Assembly (NCBI GenBank): GCA_017405845.1
Contig: JAFQZQ010000035.1
Span: forward strand, 1-35,976
DNA: 35,976 nucleotides
Direction of reading: 5' to 3'
Source: Mogibacterium sp.
Lineage (GTDB): Bacteria; Bacillota; Clostridia; Peptostreptococcales; Anaerovoracaceae
Both the position numbers and the translations under genes were made by a program. Shown piece after piece: positions 1 through 5,933 of this stretch (within the stretch, counting starts at the first letter, position 1; every line of letters begins with the position of its first letter). Below the pieces are notes generated by a model. It worked only from the letters and a program-made list of their open reading frames with translations, had not been told where the DNA came from and searched no databases.

Positions 1-11
1 AATTAATTCAA

Positions 12-71
12 ATTGCGTGCCCGGGGGCGGGCTTCATGGGGGGCGGGTTTTAAAGGCACGCAATCTTTTTT
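12..71 (+). terminator. Rho-independent terminator with a G-rich loop
   Basis: A perfect 10-bp inverted repeat (ATTGCGTGCC at 12-21, GGCACGCAAT at 55-64) is followed by CTTTTTTG. It would end a + strand transcript entering from the left of the window. The 33-base loop is unusual: it holds four G-runs at 23-47 with loops of 1, 6 and 1 bases, and a competing GCCCG/CGGGC hairpin at 19-32. The inverted repeat and T-tract are seen directly; the terminator role is inference. Confidence 0.6.
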
Positions 72-72
72 G

Positions 73-112
73 AAGAAAAAATACCCCCTCATCATTTCTG
101 ATGAGAGAGTAT
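73..112 (-). terminator. Terminator of the secreted FN3 protein gene
   Basis: Read on the minus strand, a stem with core CTCATCA/TGATGAG and a GAAA tetraloop can be extended to about 14 pairs (81-112), with two G-U pairs. It is followed by a U-rich tract complementary to the A-run at 73-80. It lies about 70 bases beyond the stop codon at 180, so it most likely ends that transcript. Confidence 0.75.
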
Positions 113-179
113 CTCTTAGTCATCTTAACTTAATGACATTGCAGCTGTCGCTCCCCTTTTGTTTCGTATTTTTAATCTC

Positions 180-1457
180 TTAATCGTAATAGTAACTATC
201 GCGGTCTTCCGCATCGTAGAAATATATGTCATATATTTCGCTGTTTGGCACGCCATCGCTTGCCGTTTCTTTTCCCAGATAGATGAGCTTCTTGTTTGGC
301 TTCCTCAGATATACTTTGGAAGTAAATGCTCCTCCGGATTTATAGATGTTACGGTAGCCCGTCACATTGCAGTTCTTGTAGGTGCCCGCATACTTGGAGC
401 CGTAAATTCCCGTATCGCTGACTCCCGATCCGTCAAGATTCGCACACATCCAGTTATCAACGGTGTAGTCATCGTAATAGTCATCATCAGGGTAATAATG
501 ACCCGCGCCCGGCGTGTATCTGTATCGGGTGAAGTATAACTTGCCGCCTTTGACGTAATACTCGATCGCATTTGCGATCACGGTAGTATTACCCGTAGTC
601 CGCGAGGTCCTGCACAGCTGTATCGGATAATTTCTCGCACCGCCACTGTAGTACTCCCTGATGTAGTAAAGATATCCGTTGTGGATAGAGAATGACGAGA
701 GGGTGCTGGCAGCGCTCTTAGCAAGCAGGGTCTTTTTGTTTGTATTAACATTTACTTTATAAATATTGCCGCCTGCTGAGGAGTATACGAACTTGCCCGC
801 TTTGACCGCTCCATATATGACACCGTCAGGAGTGTCGTAGCTTTTAGTCTTTACCGTCAGAGGAGCCGACCACTTCGAGTAATACGTTTTCTTGTCGAGC
901 TTCATATACGTGCGGATCTGGAAGTAGTATGTAGTGCCCGCGGTGAGACCGGTTATCTTGCCGCTGGTCTTGGTATATCCCTTGAAATACTTGGGCTTAC
1001 TGTTGTTGAATGCCGTATTCCTGGCATACCTGACCTGATAGCCGGTGATCCGGTTTTTGGACATTCTTGCAGCGCGCTTAGACCAGGTGAGCGTAACGTA
1101 TTGATGCGACCTCGTTGATTTTGTGAACGTGCTGCCTTTCGGGTTGATCCTGAACGTCTTTTTTATAGTGCCGGTATACGCTCCCTTGCCTTTGACGGTG
1201 ACAGAGGCAGTTCCGACATTCAGATTGTTTTTATAAGTTACGGTATAATCCTGCCCTTCAGTGAGCGTGAGCCCTTCCCAAAAGACTACAGGAGCAGGCT
1301 TGATCGCCTTGCCTGTGTAAACTTTGGCAGCAGTACAGTTGCTGACAGATGCGTTGCTGATATCTATTTCGCCATCAGCAAAAACCGCAGAAGGGATCAG
1401 CAACAGCCCAAAGACAAGTGAAAGAATGGTTAGTGACTTTATTAACCTGGATTTCAT
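180..1457 (-). CDS. Secreted FN3 / DUF5050-like propeller protein
   Basis: A secreted 425-residue protein of unknown function. It begins with a signal peptide (lysine/arginine start, hydrophobic stretch, cleavage near AVFA-DG at about residue 27). An Ig-like strand module follows at about 30-105, of the kind that repeats in clostridial surface proteins. Next is a fibronectin type III domain at about 115-205, and then a region of short repeats such as GGNIYKVNVNT, NGYLYYIRE and GGKLYFTRY that resembles the DUF5050 beta-propeller family. The C-terminus is rich in Asp and Tyr. There is no LPXTG sorting signal. The ATG at 1457 is preceded by GGGGAGG at good spacing, and an extended -10 box lies at 1497-1505. 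The gene is monocistronic, with a terminator at 73-112. An extracellular binding or sensing role is inference. Confidence 0.8.
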   Translation of the reverse strand: MKSRLIKSLTILSLVFGLLLIPSAVFADGEIDISNASVSNCTAAKVYTGKAIKPAPVVFWEGLTLTEGQDYTVTYKNNLNVGTASVTVKGKGAYTGTIKKTFRINPKGSTFTKSTRSHQYVTLTWSKRAARMSKNRITGYQVRYARNTAFNNSKPKYFKGYTKTSGKITGLTAGTTYYFQIRTYMKLDKKTYYSKWSAPLTVKTKSYDTPDGVIYGAVKAGKFVYSSAGGNIYKVNVNTNKKTLLAKSAASTLSSFSIHNGYLYYIREYYSGGARNYPIQLCRTSRTTGNTTVIANAIEYYVKGGKLYFTRYRYTPGAGHYYPDDDYYDDYTVDNWMCANLDGSGVSDTGIYGSKYAGTYKNCNVTGYRNIYKSGGAFTSKVYLRKPNKKLIYLGKETASDGVPNSEIYDIYFYDAEDRDSYYYD

Positions 1458-1496
1458 GACATTCCTCCCCGAAAAACCCGGACAACATTTTAGCTA

Positions 1497-1505
1497 ATTA
1501 TAGCA
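1497..1505 (-). promoter_or_regulatory. Extended -10 promoter, TGCTATAAT
   Basis: The minus strand reads TGCTATAAT about 40 bases before the ATG at 1457. No -35 is recognisable, because the expected position falls in REP sequence. The surrounding 18 bases (1492-1509) are identical to 3996-4013 in front of the M14 peptidase gene. Confidence 0.6.
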
Positions 1506-1513
1506 TAAGGAGA

Positions 1514-1571
1514 GGGGACAGGCACGGTTAAGGAGCTTTAACGGGGACAGTCCCCGGAAGGGGCGTCTAAC
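1514..1571. repeat. REP-like locus 1, two units
   Basis: The first unit (1514-1530) is GGGGACAGGCACGGTTA. The second (1538-1571) contains ACGGGGACAG, then TCCCCGGAAGGGG, which folds as CCCC/GGGG closed by a GGAA loop, then CGTCTAAC. Related units recur at 2329, 4348, 6468, 13318, 17352 and 31451. It lies directly upstream of the RAYT transposase, as expected for REP elements mobilised by such enzymes. Confidence 0.8.
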
Positions 1572-1572
1572 T

Positions 1573-1599
1573 GGGCCGGTAATCCGGCCCGGTTTTTTT
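1573..1599 (+). terminator. Strong terminator in front of the transposase
   Basis: A GGGCCGG-TAAT-CCGGCCC stem of 7 G/C pairs is followed by GG and seven T. It points along the + strand, but no + strand gene lies upstream within 1.5 kb. It probably shields the transposase gene from read-through, as is common at the edges of transposable elements; that role is inference. Confidence 0.8.
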
Positions 1600-1624
1600 G
1601 GCGCAAAATGGCGTCATTTCGCAA

Positions 1625-1653
1625 TTGAAGAGGGTATATAGCAGTGGTATATT
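1625..1653 (+). promoter_or_regulatory. Promoter of the RAYT transposase
   Basis: TTGAAG (1625-1630), a 17-base spacer and TATATT (1648-1653), the last preceded by TGG as an extended -10. Transcription would start near 1660, about 40 bases before the ATG at 1700. Confidence 0.6.
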
Positions 1654-1699
1654 CTCTCTTACCTAAATGATAGTTATGCAAGCAGATAGGAGTGGAGAT

Positions 1700-2332
1700 A
1701 TGCCAAGAAAAAATCGCGTGTGGTATCCGGGAGCTATATACCATGTTATGAATCGAGGAAACCGAAGGGCTCCTATCTTTCAGAATGAAGGGGATTATTA
1801 CTTCTTTCTGAAGCAGATTGAAGCTGCGAAGAACCAATATCCCTTTGCTGTGCATTCACTTTGCCTGATGCCGAATCACTTCCATATTCAGCTCGAAACA
1901 GAAGCCGAAGAACTTGGAAAAATAATGAAAAAAATAGCAACGACTTACGCAATGTTCTATAACAGCAAGTATTCACTTAGTGGCCATCTGTTTGGAGGCA
2001 GATATAAGGCGCCGTTAATCGAGAATGATGCTTATTTCCTTGAAGTCAGCAGATACATTCATCTGAATCCGGTAAAAGCGAAGATGGTAAAAGCGCCACT
2101 TGACTATGAGTACAGCAGCTACCAGCTATTCATGAAAGACAGGGAGACAATAAAAAGGAACCATATTCTGAAAACCATGGACGGAATAGTAGATACATCA
2201 CGCATCCTCAGTTTTTTTGGGAATGACAAAGATCAGTACAGGTGTTTTGTTGAAGGTGCCGGAGAGCATGATGAGCAAGAAAAGCTTATTATGAATGAAA
2301 TGGGAGAGGATGAGCTTTGGCTACCGAGTTAG
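1700..2332 (+). CDS. REP-associated tyrosine transposase (RAYT, IS200-like)
   Basis: A 210-residue Y1-type HUH nuclease. This family acts on single-stranded REP hairpins and is thought to spread them through the genome. The metal-binding HUH motif is His60-Phe-His62 in LMPNHFHIQ, and the catalytic tyrosine is most likely Tyr119 in SRYIHLNPVKAK. Both motifs are classic for the family (PF01797). The start at 1700 is chosen because AGGAG at 1688-1692 sits 7 bases ahead. REP-like units flank the gene on both sides (1514-1571 and 2329-2413), and its TAG stop at 2330-2332 lies inside the first downstream unit. The gene is A/T-richer than the operons to its right. The motifs are intact, so it may be active. 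It differs from ordinary IS200 by length and by its REP context. Confidence 0.93.
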   Translation: MPRKNRVWYPGAIYHVMNRGNRRAPIFQNEGDYYFFLKQIEAAKNQYPFAVHSLCLMPNHFHIQLETEAEELGKIMKKIATTYAMFYNSKYSLSGHLFGGRYKAPLIENDAYFLEVSRYIHLNPVKAKMVKAPLDYEYSSYQLFMKDRETIKRNHILKTMDGIVDTSRILSFFGNDKDQYRCFVEGAGEHDEQEKLIMNEMGEDELWLPS

Positions 2333-2413
2333 TCTCCCCTTCCGGGGACTGTCCCGGTTAGAGTCCCCTTCCGGGGACTGTCCCCGTTAAGGACGACTAA
2401 CGGTACCTGTCCC
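2329..2413. repeat. REP-like locus 2, three units
   Basis: Three head-to-tail or inverted units: 2329-2361 (TTAGTCTCCCCTTCCGGGG and on), 2361-2390 (AGTCCCCTTCCGGGGACTG and on) and 2391-2413 (GACTAACGGTACCTGTCCC). The first contains the transposase stop codon. The second and third contain the stop codon and last nine codons of the convergent M14 peptidase gene. Confidence 0.8.
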
Positions 2414-3967
2414 TTTGTTACGGTATCTGAATATCGAGGTCATTTTTATTACGCCGGACTGCACCAGGGAGCCGTTGAATCCCTCGGTATCTTTTACGTC
2501 GGGCTCCAGCATTGCGGCTATCACCATGCCGCCCGGCTGGTCCATCGGTATTACAAACGCTCCTTTTGGGAATACGTAGTTTTTCCTGTTTGTGACGGAT
2601 GCTTTTGCAACAGTCCCTTTGTATTTGGCGCAGTTTATCTTTCTTCTGGCTTTGACTGAATAGTATTTGATGCCGTTCTTTTTCAGGATGCTGACTGCTT
2701 TTTTAGCGCCTGGATCCTTCTTGGAGATGATGTACGCGGTCGGAAGGGTGCGGGACCTGATTGTCTTGGTCCGCGTGCATACATTTATAGTTTCGGTGTC
2801 GACGGCTTCGGCGGTCGCGGCGTCGTACAGATCGCGCGTCACGGTCTCGCCGCTGGCTTCTCTCACCGTCCTTAAAGCGAATACGTTCGAAGATTTGTAT
2901 TGCTTTCCTCGCGCGATAATTGCGTTTCTGGTATTCCGGACCGCCGTCTTTATGACTTTCGAATTGCTCGCACTAAAACGCAGGATCCCCATAAGCCCCT
3001 CGTAATGCGCAAACACGCGTCTGGCGAAATGGCTCTTTCCCATGTTGATGCCCGGCGTCTCCATTACGACGGAGCAGCTTCCGTACAGTGCGTAATAGAC
3101 CCGCGACATCGTATTGTTGCCGCTCGAGGAATACGCGGTCGCACGGAGCCCGCAATCAACTGCGTTGCTCCTTGCAGAAGCAGCCATCTTTGCCGAAATG
3201 TCGATTATCTTCGGAGCGATATTGCTTGTTCCCGCACCCGAGATGCGGATGTCCGAAAAGTGATCCAGCTCGTTTTCTTTGTTGGTCAGCTCGTGGCAGT
3301 CTATGAAGACCTCAGGCATCAGGTGGTTGTACAGCGCGTGGGACTTTTCGGTATATGGCTCGGCCACGTAGAGGCTGTCCCTGTTCGGATCTTCGCAGGA
3401 GCTGCCGGCTCTGGTCGTGTTGACATTAGCGCAGGGAATGATGACTATGTTGAGATTGCTGAGGTACGCCTCCAGATTCGGGTCGCTTCTGAATCTCTGC
3501 AGAAAATACAGCGCGCCTTCGGCTCCGGCCGGCTCGTTTCCGTGGATCCCGGCCTGGATCATCACATTGGTCCTGCCGGTTTTTTTGAGCGCATCCGCGG
3601 CCTCTTTCATATCCTTGCATCCCGAAAGATCCGTCCTCGTGATAAATACGACCGGGTAATTCCTGACCACCGGATCGAGGTAGTACTCCGTGAAATAGGG
3701 ATTGCTCCCGCAGACCTGCGAAACAAACGAGCTTCGCGCATCGATGCCGGTGAAGCAGCTTTCGTCCGCAGACGCATCAAAAGCCGGCGTCACCGGATCG
3801 ACGTAATCCGACAGACCGGAGAGCCCGAACAGCTTCCGCTCAACATCTTCCGAGAACACCGTCACTATTACCGTTGAAGGATCAAATGCATAAGAATTCA
3901 GCGGCAGCATCGTTGCTATAGTGATCATCATAATTGCGATTCTTGCTTTCCTGTGTTTACTTCCCAT
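2387..3967 (-). CDS. Secreted M14 family zinc carboxypeptidase
   Basis: A 526-residue secreted metallopeptidase that probably trims peptides or wall stem peptides outside the cell. After a signal peptide ending near NSYAF, the M14 domain spans about residues 85-350. The first zinc motif is His142-Gly-Asn-Glu145 (HGNEPAGAEGAL), followed by DPNRD at 193-197, the third zinc ligand His225 in DCHELT, and the catalytic glutamate Glu303 in METPG. The HGNE spelling resembles the MpaA/succinylglutamate-desuccinylase side of the clan. About 170 residues of uncharacterised C-terminal domain follow. I use the ATG at 3967, which has AAAGGTG just ahead; an in-frame TTG at 3985 is possible. The last nine residues (KGTGTVSRP) and the stop codon are encoded by REP sequence, so the native 3' end was altered. 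Confidence 0.88.
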   Translation of the reverse strand: MGSKHRKARIAIMMITIATMLPLNSYAFDPSTVIVTVFSEDVERKLFGLSGLSDYVDPVTPAFDASADESCFTGIDARSSFVSQVCGSNPYFTEYYLDPVVRNYPVVFITRTDLSGCKDMKEAADALKKTGRTNVMIQAGIHGNEPAGAEGALYFLQRFRSDPNLEAYLSNLNIVIIPCANVNTTRAGSSCEDPNRDSLYVAEPYTEKSHALYNHLMPEVFIDCHELTNKENELDHFSDIRISGAGTSNIAPKIIDISAKMAASARSNAVDCGLRATAYSSSGNNTMSRVYYALYGSCSVVMETPGINMGKSHFARRVFAHYEGLMGILRFSASNSKVIKTAVRNTRNAIIARGKQYKSSNVFALRTVREASGETVTRDLYDAATAEAVDTETINVCTRTKTIRSRTLPTAYIISKKDPGAKKAVSILKKNGIKYYSVKARRKINCAKYKGTVAKASVTNRKNYVFPKGAFVIPMDQPGGMVIAAMLEPDVKDTEGFNGSLVQSGVIKMTSIFRYRNKGTGTVSRP

Positions 3968-4000
3968 TACACCTTTCGCCACCAATAATCGTAGTAGCTA

Positions 4001-4009
4001 ATTATAGCA
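4001..4009 (-). promoter_or_regulatory. Extended -10 promoter of the M14 gene
   Basis: TGCTATAAT on the minus strand, about 35 bases before the ATG at 3967. It sits in an 18-base stretch (3996-4013) identical to that in front of the secreted FN3 gene (1492-1509). No -35 is evident. Confidence 0.6.
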
Positions 4010-4010
4010 T

Positions 4011-4041
4011 AAGAAAAAGAGTCGGGAGCAAAGCTCCTGAC
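4011..4041 (-). terminator. Terminator of the 67-residue protein gene
   Basis: On the minus strand an imperfect stem, GTCAGGAGC-TTT-GCTCCCGAC (4021-4041, one internal mismatch), runs into TCTTTTTCTT (4011-4020). It lies about 20 bases beyond the stop at 4064. Its T-tract abuts the promoter of the M14 gene. Confidence 0.65.
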
Positions 4042-4063
4042 CCTTTGAATTATTTCTAGACAA

Positions 4064-4267
4064 TTATACTGGAATAGCTTCGAAGGTATTGTCGTCTGTT
4101 TCGTGGTATGATGCAAGCTTTGACATCAGAGTAGCAACTGATTTCTCGGAATACTGTTTTGCCTCGCTCTGATCAAAGGTGTTGTAAAAGCACTTATTTT
4201 TTGTCGAAAGCGACGCAACATAGCCTGTTTCATTGCTATACTTGTTTGTCCATTTGATAATAACCAA
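4064..4267 (-). CDS. Small hypothetical protein, 67 residues, TTG start
   Basis: I do not recognise a family. The protein has alternating hydrophobic and charged residues and no signal peptide or membrane segment, so it is probably a small soluble cytosolic protein. It begins VIIKWTNKYSNETGYVASL and ends in an acidic tail. An ATG at 4291 would give 75 residues, but a perfect AAAGGAGG lies inside that longer frame, exactly 8 bases before the TTG at 4267. The strong promoter (4304-4332) would also put the mRNA start only about 6 bases before the ATG. I therefore favour TTG. With its own consensus promoter and terminator the gene is a complete single unit and likely well expressed. Confidence 0.65.
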   Translation of the reverse strand: MVIIKWTNKYSNETGYVASLSTKNKCFYNTFDQSEAKQYSEKSVATLMSKLASYHETDDNTFEAIPV

Positions 4268-4303
4268 TGCTATGGCCTCCTTTCTAAACATTATTATTTA
4301 TGG

Positions 4304-4332
4304 ATAATACACTTTTGTGAAACAATTGTCAA
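4304..4332 (-). promoter_or_regulatory. Consensus sigma-70 promoter of the small gene
   Basis: Minus strand TTGACA (4327-4332), a 17-base spacer and TATTAT (4304-4309). This is the best -35 in the window. A GTGAAAC / GTTTTCAC inverted repeat (4317-4323 and 4341-4348) overlaps the spacer and -35 and could be an operator, though that is only inference. Confidence 0.75.
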
Positions 4333-4347
4333 CTAAAATAGTTTTCA

Positions 4348-4410
4348 CTAACGGGGACAGTCCCCGGAAGGGGCCTCTAACCGTGCCTGTCCCCGGAAGG
4401 GAAGACTAAC
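4348..4410. repeat. REP-like locus 3, two units
   Basis: Two tandem units: 4348-4380 (CTAACGGGGACAG, TCCCCGGAAGGGG, CTCTAAC) and 4381-4410 (CGTGCCTGTCCCCGGAAGGG, then AAGACTAAC). They lie between the small-gene promoter and the start of the hydrolase operon, so they separate two divergent units. Confidence 0.8.
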
Positions 4411-4424
4411 TAAATCCAATATTG

Positions 4425-4430
4425 TATAAT
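4425..4430 (+). promoter_or_regulatory. Possible -10 box of the hydrolase operon
   Basis: A perfect TATAAT ends six bases before the ATG at 4437. There is no clear -35, and no Shine-Dalgarno sequence lies between it and the ATG. If used, the mRNA would be leaderless. The alternative is a promoter further upstream within or before the REP units. Confidence 0.35.
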
Positions 4431-4436
4431 CAATCT

Positions 4437-5177
4437 ATGAAACGCATAAAGAAACCGATGCATAGAATACTGATTGCGGCGCTGGGCCTGATTATCATAC
4501 CGGCCGCGAGCATGCTGCTGTACTTCGCAGTGTATTATCATGCGACTGACTCTGCGGAGGCGGCGCTGGAAGGCTCTGCCGGCGTCACTGTGACTTCTGT
4601 GGATGAGGGTTACTTGTTTGACGGGTACGGCGACGATGCGGCGCTCATCTTTTACCCCGGAGCGAAGGTGGAAGCGGATGCATATGCTCCTTTGATGCTG
4701 AAAATCGCAGAGCAGGGGACTGACTGCTTCCTCTGCAGCATGCCTCTCAACTTTGCGCTTTTCGATAAGGACCGCGCCCGCAGGATGGCAGACAAATATG
4801 ACTATGATCGATGGGTCCTGGCAGGGCATTCGCTTGGCGGCGCTGCGGCCGCGATTCTTGCCGAAAGCCGGACGCAGCACTGGGACGGTCTTGTTTTGCT
4901 GGCGGCATATCCGACAGCAGAGCTTCGGGAGCCGACTTTGTCGGTCTACGGGTCGGAAGACACGGTGCTTAACAGAGATAAATATGAAGAGGCCGAATCT
5001 TTAAACTATTGGTCGGACGAAACCACGGAAATCGTGATACAGGGCGGCAACCATGCTCAGTTTGGAGATTATGGTATCCAGAAAGGGGATGGTGAAGCGT
5101 CGATTCCGGCTGAGCAGCAGCAGGATGAAACGGCAGAGGCCATCGCGAGATTCATAGAGGAGAAAATACCGGAATGA
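4437..5177 (+). CDS. Membrane-anchored alpha/beta hydrolase
   Basis: A 246-residue serine hydrolase of the Abhydrolase_5 type (PF12695-like), tethered by one N-terminal membrane helix (about residues 10-33) after a basic start, with the catalytic domain probably outside the cell. The catalytic triad is visible: Ser132 in the GHSLGG elbow, Asp175 in YGSEDTVL and His206 in GGNHAQFG. The IFYPGAKV strand (71-78) is typical of this subfamily. The substrate is unknown; esters or lipids are plausible. Its ATGA overlaps the next gene by 4 bases, so the two are translationally coupled. The ATG at 4437 is the first with a membrane helix, but it lacks a ribosome site. Confidence 0.82.
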   Translation: MKRIKKPMHRILIAALGLIIIPAASMLLYFAVYYHATDSAEAALEGSAGVTVTSVDEGYLFDGYGDDAALIFYPGAKVEADAYAPLMLKIAEQGTDCFLCSMPLNFALFDKDRARRMADKYDYDRWVLAGHSLGGAAAAILAESRTQHWDGLVLLAAYPTAELREPTLSVYGSEDTVLNRDKYEEAESLNYWSDETTEIVIQGGNHAQFGDYGIQKGDGEASIPAEQQQDETAEAIARFIEEKIPE

Positions 5178-5923
5178 AACTTTTGATCATCAGACATGCG
5201 GAACCGGATTACACTATAGACTCGCTGACGGAAAAAGGCTGGCGCGAAGCGGGCTACCTCGCGGAGATGCTCGAAAAGCAGCTTGGCGAGAGCGCCCGGG
5301 ACGGGCAGGTGTTCTTTTACAAGTCACCTTATGGCCGGGCAAATGACACGGCTTCGGTCACGCTCCAAAAGCTTGGCCGCACAGCCGAAGAGCTCCCGTG
5401 GCTCAAGGAGTTCGACGTCTTCATCGACAGACCTGACGATACGACCCGGAAGAGGATCCCGTGGGACTGGCTCCCGCAGGACTGGACGCAGGACCCGCTT
5501 CTGTATCAGGCCGATCACTGGACTGAGAATGAGCGCATTGCGGCTTCCGACGTGGCTAAAGAGTATCGCAACGTGACTGAGAGCTTCGATGCGCTGCTGG
5601 CTAAGCACGGCTACAGGCGCGAGGGCAGGATCTACCGCGCGGAGCGGCCGAATCACGACACGCTGGTGTTGTTCTGCCACTTCGGAGTCAGCGTGGTGCT
5701 GCTGAGTCACCTTTGGGGCGTTTCGCCTATGCCGGTCTGGCACGGCTTCTGCGCGCAGCCGTCGTCGGTCACCACGCTTGTGACCGAGGAGCGCCGCGAG
5801 GGCATCGCCTTGTTCCGGATGCTGGCTTTCGGCGAGACCACGCACCTGTACATTAACGACGAGCAGCCGTCATTTGCGGCGAGATTCTGCGAGTGCAATA
5901 CGGATGAGACAAGGCACGACTGA
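5174..5923 (+). CDS. Histidine phosphatase family protein
   Basis: A 249-residue cytosolic phosphatase of the phosphoglycerate-mutase-like superfamily. Phosphate transfer would go through His8 in the signature IIRHAEPDY. Arg7, Arg55 (in SPYGRANDTA) and His169 (in FCHFGVS) complete the phosphate pocket. The middle is longer than in cobalamin-type phosphatases, with a Trp/Asp-rich insert at about 90-120 that probably sets substrate choice. The substrate cannot be read from sequence. It overlaps the hydrolase gene (ATGA) and is followed 10 bases later by the serine dehydratase ATG, whose ribosome site overlaps this gene's stop codon, so all three are co-expressed. Confidence 0.88.
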   Translation: MKLLIIRHAEPDYTIDSLTEKGWREAGYLAEMLEKQLGESARDGQVFFYKSPYGRANDTASVTLQKLGRTAEELPWLKEFDVFIDRPDDTTRKRIPWDWLPQDWTQDPLLYQADHWTENERIAASDVAKEYRNVTESFDALLAKHGYRREGRIYRAERPNHDTLVLFCHFGVSVVLLSHLWGVSPMPVWHGFCAQPSSVTTLVTEERREGIALFRMLAFGETTHLYINDEQPSFAARFCECNTDETRHD

Positions 5924-5933
5924 GGAGGCCGAT

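Noticed and set aside
2900..3877. Long + strand reading frame (325 codons) opposite the M14 peptidase gene
   Set aside because: It is antisense to a gene with complete catalytic motifs, is Arg/His-rich with no domain or ribosome site, and is an expected shadow of codon bias.
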